Shown here: positions 26,237 to 35,241 of the stretch, piece by piece
Layout of the letters: every line of letters begins with the position of its first letter
Position numbering within the stretch: position 1 is the stretch's first letter
Origin: Jannaschia pohangensis
GTDB taxonomy: Bacteria; Pseudomonadota; Alphaproteobacteria; Rhodobacterales; Rhodobacteraceae
Assembly (NCBI RefSeq): GCF_900113875.1
Contig: NZ_FORA01000003.1
Span: 248,001-312,000 of the forward strand
Length of the DNA: 64,000 nt
Direction: 5' to 3'
Program-made: the position numbers and the translations under genes
Notes under the pieces: generated by a model
Told to the model about the DNA's origin: nothing
Seen by the model: the letters and a program-made list of their open reading frames with translations, nothing else
The model's database searches: none

Positions 26237-27157
26237 TCAGGAGGTCAGCACGTCATCATAGATGATGGCCGCCTCGATGAGCGCCACATCCGAGTCTAGC
26301 ACGAGGAACTCAACATCGCCGTCGACACGGATCTCGGCGTCGTCGCCGTTCTGCGTGACGGTGACACGCGACGCGTCGATATCGGCCAGGTCGAACTGGT
26401 CATTCTCTTCAGCGCTGAAGTCCTGGACGATGTCGAAGCTGTCTTCCGCGGTCAGACGGTCGATAAGGCGGAAGGTATCGGCTCCGGACCCACCGGTGAT
26501 CGTGTCAAACCCGAAGCCCGCAAGGATCACATCATCGCCGCTGCCACCGTCGATCAGGTCATCGCCCAGACCGCCGTGCAGGGTATCGTTGCCGCAGTTG
26601 CCATTGAGTTGATCGTCGCCGCGATTGCCCAGAAGGAAATCGTCGTAGCCTGCGCCGTTGATCAAGTCGTCGCCGTCGTTGCCCGCAACCGTCCCCGAAG
26701 CATTGTCCGCGACGGTCAGGATGTCGTCGTCGACGGTCCCGTTGAACTGCACGGTGATTTCTGGCGGTCCTTCGGGACAGTCGTCATCATCGGAGCCGAT
26801 GGGCGGATTCATCTGCTCGATGACATCACAGATCGCCTTTTCAAGCTTTACCGAGATAGTCCACTTGTTCCACAGGAAGCTCCACTTGTCGCCGATGATG
26901 TCGCTGACCTTGTCGAGGAACGCATCCCTGATGGCCTCGTCACCCGGCTCGAACATCTCTTCCAGGCGGTCGAGAAGAGCGTTCTTCTGATGATAGAAGT
27001 TCCAAAGCCGTACGGAAGAATAGAAGTGGTCCACTTCGTCGAGAAAAGCGTCTTTGTCGTCGACGGGCGTTCCGGGCTCGGGCTCGGGCCTCGGATCAGG
27101 TGCCGGTGGACGCCATCCACCCCAGAACCAACCCGCCCAAAAACCATTCCATGACAT
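26237..27157 (-). CDS. Trp-rich RTX calcium-binding protein
   Basis: This 306-residue protein starts at 27157, where GGGGG precedes the ATG; an in-frame start at 27235 is less likely. The N-terminus is unusual, with five Trp in the first 15 residues (SWNGFWAGWFWGGW), then a Pro/Glu linker and a helical part of about 100 residues. RTX nonapeptides follow from about residue 155 (GNDGDDLINGAGYDD, GNCGNDTLHGGLGDDLIDGG) and a terminal beta part. There is no signal peptide, so export through a type I system is expected. Its role is probably structural, outside the cell. Confidence 0.86.
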   Translation of the reverse strand: MSWNGFWAGWFWGGWRPPAPDPRPEPEPGTPVDDKDAFLDEVDHFYSSVRLWNFYHQKNALLDRLEEMFEPGDEAIRDAFLDKVSDIIGDKWSFLWNKWTISVKLEKAICDVIEQMNPPIGSDDDDCPEGPPEITVQFNGTVDDDILTVADNASGTVAGNDGDDLINGAGYDDFLLGNRGDDQLNGNCGNDTLHGGLGDDLIDGGSGDDVILAGFGFDTITGGSGADTFRLIDRLTAEDSFDIVQDFSAEENDQFDLADIDASRVTVTQNGDDAEIRVDGDVEFLVLDSDVALIEAAIIYDDVLTS

Positions 27158-27515
27158 GATACTTACCCCCAAACAGCAACAAAAACCGATTCGCGGCGCC
27201 GCGGCGGCGCGCTCCTTCATGCCACTTTTTAACACATTTTAACAAATCGAAACTTTTTCTTCGCTCCATGCAGGTGATTGGATCGCGACGGGCCAAAGAA
27301 TTGCGGCGCTTTTTGGGCTGGTCGCCCGGACAATAGGCTGATCTTGAACGGGGTTCCCGACCGCATGAACCGAAGCAAGGCCGCCGCGCGGCCTAGACAT
27401 CGTGCGGCGAGGCGTCGATAGTCGCTCCCAAGGGAGCTTTGCGGTAAGTGGTTTTTTGAACGATGTTGCCAGATATTCCGAGGGTTCCCTGACACAGGTT
27501 TCTCCAGATAAGACC
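27158..27515. other. Divergent regulatory region between RTX gene and EPS autokinase gene
   Basis: No gene is seen here. The region carries AT-rich stretches, including two TTTTAACA copies (27227-27245) and an A/T run ending in CGAAACTTTTTCTT, and a GC-rich part near 27,380. Promoters for both divergent genes probably lie here. The autokinase frame stays open from GTG 27402, so its start is uncertain. Confidence 0.5.
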
Positions 27516-29681
27516 ATGCCCGGTCCCGAGGGGCAGTTGGCCGAAGAGGGGATCGAGCTTTCTGCGATCTTCGCGGCCTTGTGGCGACGCAAGTGGCTCA
27601 TCGCGGCTTTGTCGATCGGGATGGCGATGCTGTTCTGGCTCGTGGTGTCGCAGATCCCGCCCCGCTACACCGCTCGGGCATCCGTCATGCTGGACGGTCG
27701 CTCGATTCAGGTGCTCGAGTCGGTCGAGGTCGTGTCTGATCTGACCCTGAACAACCCGGTGCTCGATTCCGAAGTTACGGTGCTGCGGTCGAACCTGCTG
27801 TTGATGGATGTCCTTCGCAGTTTCGAGGCGGATCGCCTTGCACCCTTGGACCCGGCGCTCGACGAACCGTCGCTCCGGGCGCGGATCATGGGGACCTTGC
27901 AAGACCTGCTGCCTGCAAGCAGCACGCCGGATGCCGCTACCGGACCTGCGCTGATGACGCCGGAGGAAATGCGGATACGGCGGCTCACGATTGCGCTGCG
28001 CCGGGCGATGACCGTTTGGCGCGAAGGGCAGTCGAACGTGATTTCCGTCTCGGTCGAGACGGAGGATGCGGAACTGTCCATGTTGCTGGCGAACCGCATC
28101 ACCGAAGTCTACATTGCCCGACAGGTCGACTCCCGGACACGGGCCGTGCGGGGGGCCAACGATTTCCTGAGCGCGCGCGCCGACACCCTGCGTGCCGAAG
28201 TCGAATTGGCCGAGACCGCGGTGGAGGATTTCCGCAGGGACCAGTTGGCCTCGGGTGGGGCTTCTGCCGAAAGCCTGGACCGTCAGCTTATCGATCTGAG
28301 TACGCAAATTGCCCTGGCGCGCGCCGATCTGGCCACGGCCGAGGCCCGTGCCCGACAGATCCAATCCGTGGTCGAGGCCGAGGGTCTTGAGACAGCGGCG
28401 GAATTGCTGTCGTCGCCCTTCGTCCTGTCGCTGCGCGAACAGAAGTCGGAGCTTGAGCGCGAGGACCTGGCGCTTTCGACACGGCTGCGTCCCGAACACC
28501 CAGACCGCACCCGCATCCGCAATGACATCGAGGCGATTTCCCAGACCCTGGCCGACGAAGTCCAGAAAATCATCGCCAGTCTCGAGAACGAGGTTTCGGT
28601 GGCCGCCATCCGCGAGCAATCCCTGAGTGACAGTCTCGCGGGGCTGGAAGCCCGCGCCGCCGATTTGTCGCGCGCGTCCCTGGCGCTCCGCCAACTTGAG
28701 CGACAGGCAGAGGCCGTGCGCGGAAGCTATGAAGCAGCGCTGATCCGGGCGAGCGAGACCCAGTCGATCGAGTCGTTGCAGCGCGCCGACGCCGTCGTCA
28801 TCGAAAGCGCCACCATTCCCGGTGCCCCTTCGGCCCCGCGCGTGATGCTGTTCACAGTGCTCGGCGGCACCGTGGGGCTTGCGATCGGGCTGGTGCTGGC
28901 GACGCTTCTGTCGATCCTGGGGCCGGGGTTTGCGCGTGTCTCGGAGCTGGAGCGAGCGACGGGTTTGCCGGTGGTCGCGGCTCTGCCCGTGGGGCGCTGG
29001 CGAACGGTCCGCAAACTGCTCGAGTCCATCGAAGGGCAACCCTACCAGCCCTATGTGGAACGCCTCCGACAGGTGCGAACGGCCTTGGCGGCAGACGGCG
29101 CGCCGCGCACGATCCTGGTGGCATCGTCACAGCCAAACGAAGGCAAGACCACCTTTTGCGTCTCCTATGCGCGGCTGGAAACCATGTCGCGCAAGTCGTG
29201 CCTGCTTCTGGATTTCGACATGCGCAAGTCGAGCCTGGCCAAGGATCTGGCCTATGATCCGGAGGGCGGCGATCTGGCGGATGTCTTCTATGGGACCTGC
29301 CCGCTGGATCAGGCGATCTGCCGGTCCGAAAGCCGTGGCTTCGACCTTCTGACGACACGCACGGCTGTGCCGCATCTGTTCGATCAGGTCGGGCGCAATC
29401 AGCTGGATGCCCTGCTCAACGATCTGATCGGGCGCTATGACACCATCATCATCGACACGGCCCCGATTTTGGCCGTGGCCGATACGCTTCCGGTGGTGCG
29501 CCACGTGGATGCGACGGTCCTGCTGGTGCGGGCCCGCTCGACGGAACGGCGGTCGGTGACCGAAACGCTCTGGCGATTGCGGAACATGGGCGCGCGTCAG
29601 ATCAGCCTCGCCTTCTCCATGGTGGATCGGCGCGACGGGGGCAAAAGCTATGGGGATTACGTGCCCTACATCAAGAAATAG
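27516..29681 (+). CDS. Polysaccharide co-polymerase / tyrosine autokinase (Wzc type)
   Basis: This inner-membrane protein controls chain length and export of exopolysaccharide. From ATG 27516 it has 721 residues: an N-terminal membrane segment (KWLIAALSIGMAMLFWLVV), a long periplasmic coiled-coil part with GNVR-type motifs, and a second membrane segment. A cytoplasmic BY-kinase domain follows, with Walker A ASSQPNEGKTT, Walker A' CLLLDFDMR and Walker B DTIIIDTAPIL. A short C-terminal Tyr cluster (SYGDYVPYIKK) could be autophosphorylated. The frame is open from a GTG at 27402; the ATG gives the usual short tail before the first membrane segment. The Wza-type gene follows at once. Confidence 0.92.
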   Translation: MPGPEGQLAEEGIELSAIFAALWRRKWLIAALSIGMAMLFWLVVSQIPPRYTARASVMLDGRSIQVLESVEVVSDLTLNNPVLDSEVTVLRSNLLLMDVLRSFEADRLAPLDPALDEPSLRARIMGTLQDLLPASSTPDAATGPALMTPEEMRIRRLTIALRRAMTVWREGQSNVISVSVETEDAELSMLLANRITEVYIARQVDSRTRAVRGANDFLSARADTLRAEVELAETAVEDFRRDQLASGGASAESLDRQLIDLSTQIALARADLATAEARARQIQSVVEAEGLETAAELLSSPFVLSLREQKSELEREDLALSTRLRPEHPDRTRIRNDIEAISQTLADEVQKIIASLENEVSVAAIREQSLSDSLAGLEARAADLSRASLALRQLERQAEAVRGSYEAALIRASETQSIESLQRADAVVIESATIPGAPSAPRVMLFTVLGGTVGLAIGLVLATLLSILGPGFARVSELERATGLPVVAALPVGRWRTVRKLLESIEGQPYQPYVERLRQVRTALAADGAPRTILVASSQPNEGKTTFCVSYARLETMSRKSCLLLDFDMRKSSLAKDLAYDPEGGDLADVFYGTCPLDQAICRSESRGFDLLTTRTAVPHLFDQVGRNQLDALLNDLIGRYDTIIIDTAPILAVADTLPVVRHVDATVLLVRARSTERRSVTETLWRLRNMGARQISLAFSMVDRRDGGKSYGDYVPYIKK

Positions 29682-29688
29682 GGCTGCG

Positions 29689-30903
29689 ATGATGACTGTC
29701 TCTCTCCGCCTTGTCGCCGTGGTGGTCTTTCTGGGAACGGTTCCCCTGGTGGCCGGGGCCGAGACATATCGCGTCATCCCCGGCGATGTGCTGAGGGTCA
29801 CGCTCATGGAAGCCGAGGGGCCCGAAGACGTGCAGATCGATCTCGACGGGCGGCTGCGGGTGCCCGACCTCGGGTCGGTGGACGTTGTGGGCCTGACGCT
29901 GGATGAAGTAGAGGCGCGGCTCGACGCGACGCTCGAAGATGCGGGGTTGGTCCTCAGTCTGAACTCGACGGTGTCCATCGGTGCCTATGCCCCCGTCGTC
30001 GTGATGGGGGATGTGTCGCGGCCGGGGCGGTTCGACTACATCCCGGGCATGTCGGTGGCGACGGCCCTGGGGCTGTCGGGGGGCAGCCGCGCGGACGGCA
30101 TCGACCCCCTGCAGATCGAGCGGGCCGCGGCGGAAGTGGCTGAACAGGTTCAGATCACGGGGCTGGAGCTGGCCGGGGCCGCCGCCGAGATCGCGGGGCT
30201 CGAGGCGCTGCGGGCCGAGGCCACGAGCATCGTCCTATCGCCAGACCTGCGCGCCGGGGTTCCGGGACGCGACCAGGCGCGCCTGCCCGACCTTCTGGAA
30301 CTGGAATCGGAGGTTCTGGCCACGGCGCTGGCCAACCGCAACGAACAAGAGACCCTCTGGCAGTCCGAGATCGGCAATCTGGAGCGTCAGGCGGCCCTTC
30401 TGGAAGACCGGCTGGCGGTGCAACGGGAGCTGGTGGCCCAGGCAGCGCTCAACCTCGAAAACTCGGAAACCCTGCAGGACAGGGGCTTGCAGACGGCAGC
30501 AGCCATCACGCGTGTGCAGCAGGCCGATGCGGACGCCCGCGCCCGCGTGCTGGAGCTGGAGTCGCTCGGACTCGCCATCCAGAGCAACCTGTCGGAAGCG
30601 CGCCGCGCCCGCGCCCGCTTCCTGCGCAACAGCGATGACGAGACCCTGGGACGGTTGCGTGCGGCCCGCGCCCGCTATCAGGAATATCTGCTGCGCCATG
30701 CGCGCGCGCTGGAGCAGCAGGCGATCCTGCAAGGCGGCAACGTCGCCAGTCTTCTGGCAGCCGAAGCGATCGTGCCTGAATTCCGGATCGTCAGCCCCCG
30801 AGCCGGACGGGCCGATAAGCCCCGCATCGACCTGGAGACAGCACTCCTGCCCGGCGATACGCTGGTCGTGACTCTGGACGTGGCCGTGCCCGGCAATGAC
30901 TGA
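29689..30903 (+). CDS. Polysaccharide export protein (Wza-like, SLBB) with coiled coil
   Basis: This export protein has a signal peptide (SLRLVAVVVFLGTVPLVAG) and a poly-export domain (YRVIPGDVLRVTLMEAEGP). An SLBB-like part follows (VVVMGDVSRPGRFDYIPGMS). A long coiled coil of about 200 residues then spans AAEVAEQVQ to ARALEQQAI, an addition not found in E. coli Wza. The 404-residue product starts at the first of two Met codons; the next gene overlaps its end by eight bases. It probably forms the outer-membrane or periplasmic end of the EPS exporter. Confidence 0.88.
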   Translation: MMTVSLRLVAVVVFLGTVPLVAGAETYRVIPGDVLRVTLMEAEGPEDVQIDLDGRLRVPDLGSVDVVGLTLDEVEARLDATLEDAGLVLSLNSTVSIGAYAPVVVMGDVSRPGRFDYIPGMSVATALGLSGGSRADGIDPLQIERAAAEVAEQVQITGLELAGAAAEIAGLEALRAEATSIVLSPDLRAGVPGRDQARLPDLLELESEVLATALANRNEQETLWQSEIGNLERQAALLEDRLAVQRELVAQAALNLENSETLQDRGLQTAAAITRVQQADADARARVLELESLGLAIQSNLSEARRARARFLRNSDDETLGRLRAARARYQEYLLRHARALEQQAILQGGNVASLLAAEAIVPEFRIVSPRAGRADKPRIDLETALLPGDTLVVTLDVAVPGND

Positions 30904-32044
30904 GCGGCGGGTCGCGATCATCCACTATTGGCTCGTGGGGATGCGGGGCGGGGAAAAGGTCGTCGAGGCGCTGTGCCGGATGTTCCCGGGGGCCGACATC
31001 TTCACCCATGTCAGCGACCCGTCGAAGCTGAGCCCGACGTTGCTGCGACACCGGATCACCGAGACGCGGATCGGGCGGCTGCCGATGGCACGGCGGATGT
31101 ATCAGAAGTACCTGCCGCTCATGCCACGCGCGCTGGAGGAGCTGGACCTGACCGGCTACGATCTGGTCATTTCAAGCGAGGCGGGACCGGCGAAGGGGGT
31201 CATCGCGCCCCCGGACGCGCCGCATCTGTGCTATTGCCATTCGCCCATGCGCTACCTTTGGGACCAGTATCACGTCTATCGCAACGGGGCCGGAGCAGTG
31301 ACCCGCGCGTTGATGCCGCCGCTGGCCCATCGGTTGCGCCAATGGGACGTGACGAGCGCAGCGCGGGTCGATGGTTTCGCCGCCAATTCGCATCACGTGG
31401 CGGCGCGGATCGAGAAATACTGGCGGCGTCAATCGCGGGTCGTGGCACCGCCGGTGGCCGTGGAGGATTTCGCCCCCGTTTCCGCAAGTGAGCTTGGGGA
31501 TTTCTACCTCTGGGCAGGGGAACTTGCTCCTTACAAGCGGCCCGACATGGCGGTGGAGGCCTTTGCCAAGCTGGACCTGCCGCTGGTGGTGATCGGCGGG
31601 CCTGACGCTACGGTGAAGGCGCTTCAGGTAAAGGCCGGGCCGAAGACGCGGTTTCTGGGCAAGGTTCCGTTCGATGTGCTCAAGGATCACATGGCGCGGT
31701 GCCGGGCGCTGATCTTTCCGGGCGAGGAGGATTTCGGGATCGTCCCGGTCGAGATCATGGCGTCCGGCCGCCCCGTCATCGCCTATGGTCGCGGGGGGAT
31801 TCTCGATACGGTGATCGACGGGGAGACCGGGCTTCTGTTCCGCGAGCAGAGCACCGAGGCCTTGATCGACGCGGTCCGCCGGTTCGAATCCGACGGGCTG
31901 GACCGGCTGGACCCGGCGGCGCTGGTCGCCCATGCCGGCAAGTTCTCGGAGGCCGCCTTCGCGGATGGAATTCGCGCGTCGCTGGCCGATATCGGCGTCA
32001 CGGATCTGGCGCAGCCTCGGGCGGGCGGGTCGACAGGAAGTTGA
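30896..32044 (+). CDS. Glycosyltransferase, GT4 type
   Basis: This 382-residue GT-B enzyme has the N-terminal loop IIHYWLVGMRGGEKVVEALC and FAANSHHVAARIEKYWRR in the middle. The donor motif is FPGEEDFGIVPVEIMASGRPVI (two Glu around EEDFGIVPVE). It is part of the EPS assembly line: the start codon lies inside the end of the export protein gene. The acceptor and sugar are unknown; GDP-mannose is possible because ManC is nearby. Its 3' end converges on and overlaps the phosphatase gene. Confidence 0.9.
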   Translation: MTERRVAIIHYWLVGMRGGEKVVEALCRMFPGADIFTHVSDPSKLSPTLLRHRITETRIGRLPMARRMYQKYLPLMPRALEELDLTGYDLVISSEAGPAKGVIAPPDAPHLCYCHSPMRYLWDQYHVYRNGAGAVTRALMPPLAHRLRQWDVTSAARVDGFAANSHHVAARIEKYWRRQSRVVAPPVAVEDFAPVSASELGDFYLWAGELAPYKRPDMAVEAFAKLDLPLVVIGGPDATVKALQVKAGPKTRFLGKVPFDVLKDHMARCRALIFPGEEDFGIVPVEIMASGRPVIAYGRGGILDTVIDGETGLLFREQSTEALIDAVRRFESDGLDRLDPAALVAHAGKFSEAAFADGIRASLADIGVTDLAQPRAGGSTGS

Positions 32045-32732
32045 CGTTGCCCTCGGTGATCCGGGCCGCCGTCAGCCGCCCGGTGTCAAAAGCGCCGGTA
32101 TCCACAGCGATCCGTCCGGCGCTGGTTTCGGGGCGCTCCACGATCGTATGTCCATGGGCGACCCAGATCCCGTCGGTCCGCCGGGCGGTCAGGAATTTCG
32201 GATGGCCCCAGAGCAGGGTGCTGTGGGGCTGTGAGCGGATCGGCACGTCCGGATCAGCACCGGCATGGACGACGATCAGCGTGCCGAATTGCACCCAGAG
32301 CGGAAGGCCTCGAAGCCAGGCGATCGTCTCGGACCCCATGGCAGTGCGAAGCCGGTCACGCAGCGTTGGCAGGTCATCGGCCCCGATGCCCTCCACCCCG
32401 TAGCTGCGCAGCGTGTCGAGACCGCCGTAGTCGAGCCAGGTCGGGCCCATCTTGCGCGGCTCGTCGAGGAACGCCAGCAGCATGTATTCGTGATTGCCCA
32501 TCAGGCAGGTGACGGTCGTCCGTTCATCGAGGATGCGAAGACGGTTCAGCACGCCGCGCGTATCGGGGCCCCGGTCGACGTAGTCGCCCACGAAGACGAG
32601 TGGCAGCGACAGGTCCAGCCGCCGCATGAGCACGGCCAGCAGATCGGCCCGACCGTGGATGTCGCCGACGACCTGGACCGTCGGTTGATCCGGCGGCAGG
32701 CGCAGCGGAACATCCCGCGACGTGGGTCGCAA
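31998..32732 (-). CDS. Calcineurin-like phosphoesterase (Ser/Thr phosphatase type)
   Basis: This 244-residue metallophosphoesterase has the metal motifs VVGDIHGRADLL, FVGDYVDRGPDTRGVL and LMGNHEYMLLAF, and VVHAGADPDVP near the C-terminus, as in PP1/PP2A-like bacterial phosphatases. No ATG precedes the family region; a TTG at 32732 is the best start. In-frame sequence upstream (HIPRWGLGRFLHRL) resembles family lead-in, so a non-standard start upstream is possible. It lies downstream of manC on the same strand and could reverse phosphorylation in EPS control. Confidence 0.85.
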   Translation of the reverse strand: MRPTSRDVPLRLPPDQPTVQVVGDIHGRADLLAVLMRRLDLSLPLVFVGDYVDRGPDTRGVLNRLRILDERTTVTCLMGNHEYMLLAFLDEPRKMGPTWLDYGGLDTLRSYGVEGIGADDLPTLRDRLRTAMGSETIAWLRGLPLWVQFGTLIVVHAGADPDVPIRSQPHSTLLWGHPKFLTARRTDGIWVAHGHTIVERPETSAGRIAVDTGAFDTGRLTAARITEGNVNFLSTRPPEAAPDP

Positions 32733-32775
32733 GCGGTGAAGAAACCGCCCGAGCCCCCAGCGCGGGATATGGGGG

Positions 32776-34203
32776 TCAGGTCCGGGAATAGACGTCCTCG
32801 TAACGAATGATGTCGTCCTCGCCCAGATAGACCCCGGTCTGGACCTCGATCAGGACCATGGGCACCTTGCCGGGATTTTCCATGCGGTGCACGGCCCCGA
32901 GCGGGAGGTAGACGGACTGGTTTTCAGTGACGAGCTTGACCTCGTCGTCGATGGTGACCTTGGCGGTGCCCTCGACCACGATCCAGTGTTCGGACCGATG
33001 GTGGTGGGACTGCAGGCTGAGCGCAGCGCCCGGTTTGACGTGGATGCGCTTGACCTGAAACCGCTGGCCGACGATCAGGCTTTCGAACCAGCCCCAGGGG
33101 CGGTGATCACGCGGGAAGGTAGTTGCCTGGGCGGCACCCTCGGCCTTGAGCAGATCGACGGCCTCGCGGACGCGTTGCGACTGGGATTTGCGCGCCACAA
33201 GCACGGCGTCGTGCATGGCCACGGCCACGATGTCATCAAGACCGATCCCCACAAGGCGCAGCCCCGGGGTTTCCGAGCGCAGGAGCGTGTCGCGGCAATC
33301 GATCGCGTAGGCCTCGCCCGAGAGCGCGGTTCCCGTCTCGTCTGCCTCGCTTTCCTGCCAGACGGCCTGCCACCCTCCCAGGTCGCTCCAGGCGCCGGAA
33401 TAGGGCATGACCCGCAGGTTTTTCGCCCGCTCCATGATGGCATAGTCGACCGAGATGTCGTCGACCTGCGACCAGGGATCGGCGGCCAGCCGGGAGAAGC
33501 CCAGATCGTCCTTCGCATCTGCCACCGCCGCCTCGACCGGGGGGATCAGCTCGGGGGCGTGTGCCCGGAAAGCCTCAAGGATTGCACGCGCGGTAAAGAG
33601 AAAGATGCCCGCGTTCCAGAGCACGTTGCCCGCCGCGAGCAGGGTCTCGGCGGCGGCCAGATCCGGCTTTTCCACGAAACGCGTCAAGGGCTGCGGCTCA
33701 GACGCATTGCAGGCATCGGGCGAGGCGAGTTCGAGATAGCCGTAACCCGTTTCGGGGCGGTCGGGACGGATGCCGAAGGTCAGCAGATCGCCCGCCAGCG
33801 CACGCGGCAGGGCTGCGTCGATGGCGGCCCGGAACTCAGTATCGTCGGGGATCACGTGATCCGACGGGGCCACGATCATGACCGCATCGGGGTCGCGCGC
33901 CAACAGCCAGATCGCGGCGGCCAGGATTGCAGGCGCGGTGTTGCGTCCCTCGGGTTCGATCAGAATGCCGGAGGCATCGGTGTGGCTTGCGGCCAACTGC
34001 TCGATCACGATGAAGCGAAAATCCTCGTTGGTGAGCACAAGCGGCGGCGCGTATCCCGGGGCCTTGAAGCGGCGCACGGAGCTTTGAAACAGGGTCTCGT
34101 CGCCGGTGAGGCGCGAAAACTGCTTGGGATAGCTCTTGCGCGACAGCGGCCAGAGGCGAGTGCCGGATCCGCCGGCAAGGAGAACGGGATAAAGCAGGGG
34201 CAT
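32776..34203 (-). CDS. manC: Mannose-1-phosphate guanylyltransferase / mannose-6-phosphate isomerase
   Basis: This bifunctional enzyme (type II PMI, ManC/AlgA) makes GDP-mannose from mannose-6-phosphate via mannose-1-phosphate. The 475-residue protein has the nucleotidyltransferase motif LLAGGSGTRLWPLSRKSYPK and FVEKPDLAAAETLLAAG. The C-terminal cupin is an isomerase domain with SLQSHHHRSEHWIVVEGTAK and VYLPLGAVHRMENPGKVP. Its presence shows that the local polysaccharide probably contains mannose or a sugar made from it. Confidence 0.94.
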   Translation of the reverse strand: MPLLYPVLLAGGSGTRLWPLSRKSYPKQFSRLTGDETLFQSSVRRFKAPGYAPPLVLTNEDFRFIVIEQLAASHTDASGILIEPEGRNTAPAILAAAIWLLARDPDAVMIVAPSDHVIPDDTEFRAAIDAALPRALAGDLLTFGIRPDRPETGYGYLELASPDACNASEPQPLTRFVEKPDLAAAETLLAAGNVLWNAGIFLFTARAILEAFRAHAPELIPPVEAAVADAKDDLGFSRLAADPWSQVDDISVDYAIMERAKNLRVMPYSGAWSDLGGWQAVWQESEADETGTALSGEAYAIDCRDTLLRSETPGLRLVGIGLDDIVAVAMHDAVLVARKSQSQRVREAVDLLKAEGAAQATTFPRDHRPWGWFESLIVGQRFQVKRIHVKPGAALSLQSHHHRSEHWIVVEGTAKVTIDDEVKLVTENQSVYLPLGAVHRMENPGKVPMVLIEVQTGVYLGEDDIIRYEDVYSRT

Positions 34204-34220
34204 GGATCGATCTACCGTCG

Positions 34221-35054
34221 TTAATCGTACTGGGAAGGAACGGGACCAGACTGCGCCGTGGACGCCGGGGACGCAACCTTGTCAACGCCGGTCATCTTTT
34301 CGAAGGCCGCGTAGGCGGTTTCGGCTTCGGTGCGCAGGGCGTCCGGGATGTCCAGGGGGATGGCCCGGTCGGCTTGGGAGTCCGGGGTCGCAGGTTCGAT
34401 CCGCGTAAACTGGCCACTGGCCGTCGGGTCGCCACCGCCGCCGCGTTGCGACGCGGCGGGGCTTCGGTAGCGGTTTTCCAGCGGTGGCGTCAGCCCCAGA
34501 GCCGTGCCGATACGGGCCAACGCGGCATCGGGATCAGCCAGGAGCGCGGCATGTGTCAGACCGACCCGCGCCCCCGGTGCGAAGCGGTCCCAATGGCCGC
34601 TCAGGGTGGCGAGACGGTCGATATAGTAGCGCGCGGTTTCCACATCGCTGCGGTATTCGTCGGTCCGGCCCAATCCTGCATAGAGTTTGCGGATGGATCG
34701 GATGGCGGCCGCCGGTTCACGGGCCACAAAGATGGCGCGGGCATCATAGAAACCCGGGTCTGGATCCAAATCATGCCGGTCGTGCAGGATCTTGTCGAAG
34801 AGGTAGTGGGCCTGCGGCGTCCAGGCGCCGCGGCGGATCTGGTTTACCACCAGGCGACCCAGGGCATCCGGATGATCATAGCGCACATGCGCCTCGCCAT
34901 AGCCGCTGATGTCGGGACGCGAGCACAGGATGTTCGAGAGCGCCGTCGAGCCGCAGCGCATATGGGCAAGAACGAAGAGGGCGCGCGGAAATCGGCATTG
35001 GGGGTTCAGGGTCCGGGCGGCCCCCCCGAGAAGGCCCTTCAATCGCTCGCGCAT
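34221..35054 (-). CDS. Sulfotransferase family protein (first of three)
   Basis: This 277-residue protein has the PAPS 5'-phosphosulfate loop (LAHMRCGSTALSNILC, residues 29-44) and a 3'-phosphate motif (FVAREPAAAIRSIRKLY). It lies upstream of manC in the same direction. The C-terminus has a low-complexity stretch of Ser, Gly and Asp. It may transfer sulfate to the polysaccharide; similar proteins also act on lipids or proteins, so this is not certain. Confidence 0.83.
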   Translation of the reverse strand: MRERLKGLLGGAARTLNPQCRFPRALFVLAHMRCGSTALSNILCSRPDISGYGEAHVRYDHPDALGRLVVNQIRRGAWTPQAHYLFDKILHDRHDLDPDPGFYDARAIFVAREPAAAIRSIRKLYAGLGRTDEYRSDVETARYYIDRLATLSGHWDRFAPGARVGLTHAALLADPDAALARIGTALGLTPPLENRYRSPAASQRGGGGDPTASGQFTRIEPATPDSQADRAIPLDIPDALRTEAETAYAAFEKMTGVDKVASPASTAQSGPVPSQYD

Positions 35055-35241
35055 GAATAGTGTCGTCCTTCGGCGTCCGGGTCGGCACGATCATGGGCCG
35101 AGGGACGAGGGGCGGCAAGGCGGAGACCATGGCGACGTCGCATTAACGAAAAATAAAGGAATATTTGATGAAAAGTCGAGCGACAGGCGGTCGTTCGAGA
35201 CGGCTGGCTGATGCTTCCCCTGACACAAGGAGGATTCTTCA

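Noticed and set aside
27227-27245. A possible CtrA box (TTAA pair)
   Set aside because: The two TTAA parts are spaced six bases apart, not the seven of the CtrA consensus, so this is not called as a CtrA site.
31871-31895. A tRNA-like GGTTCGAATCC sequence
   Set aside because: It is within the glycosyltransferase coding frame (codes for RFESDG) and there is no acceptor or anticodon stem around it.
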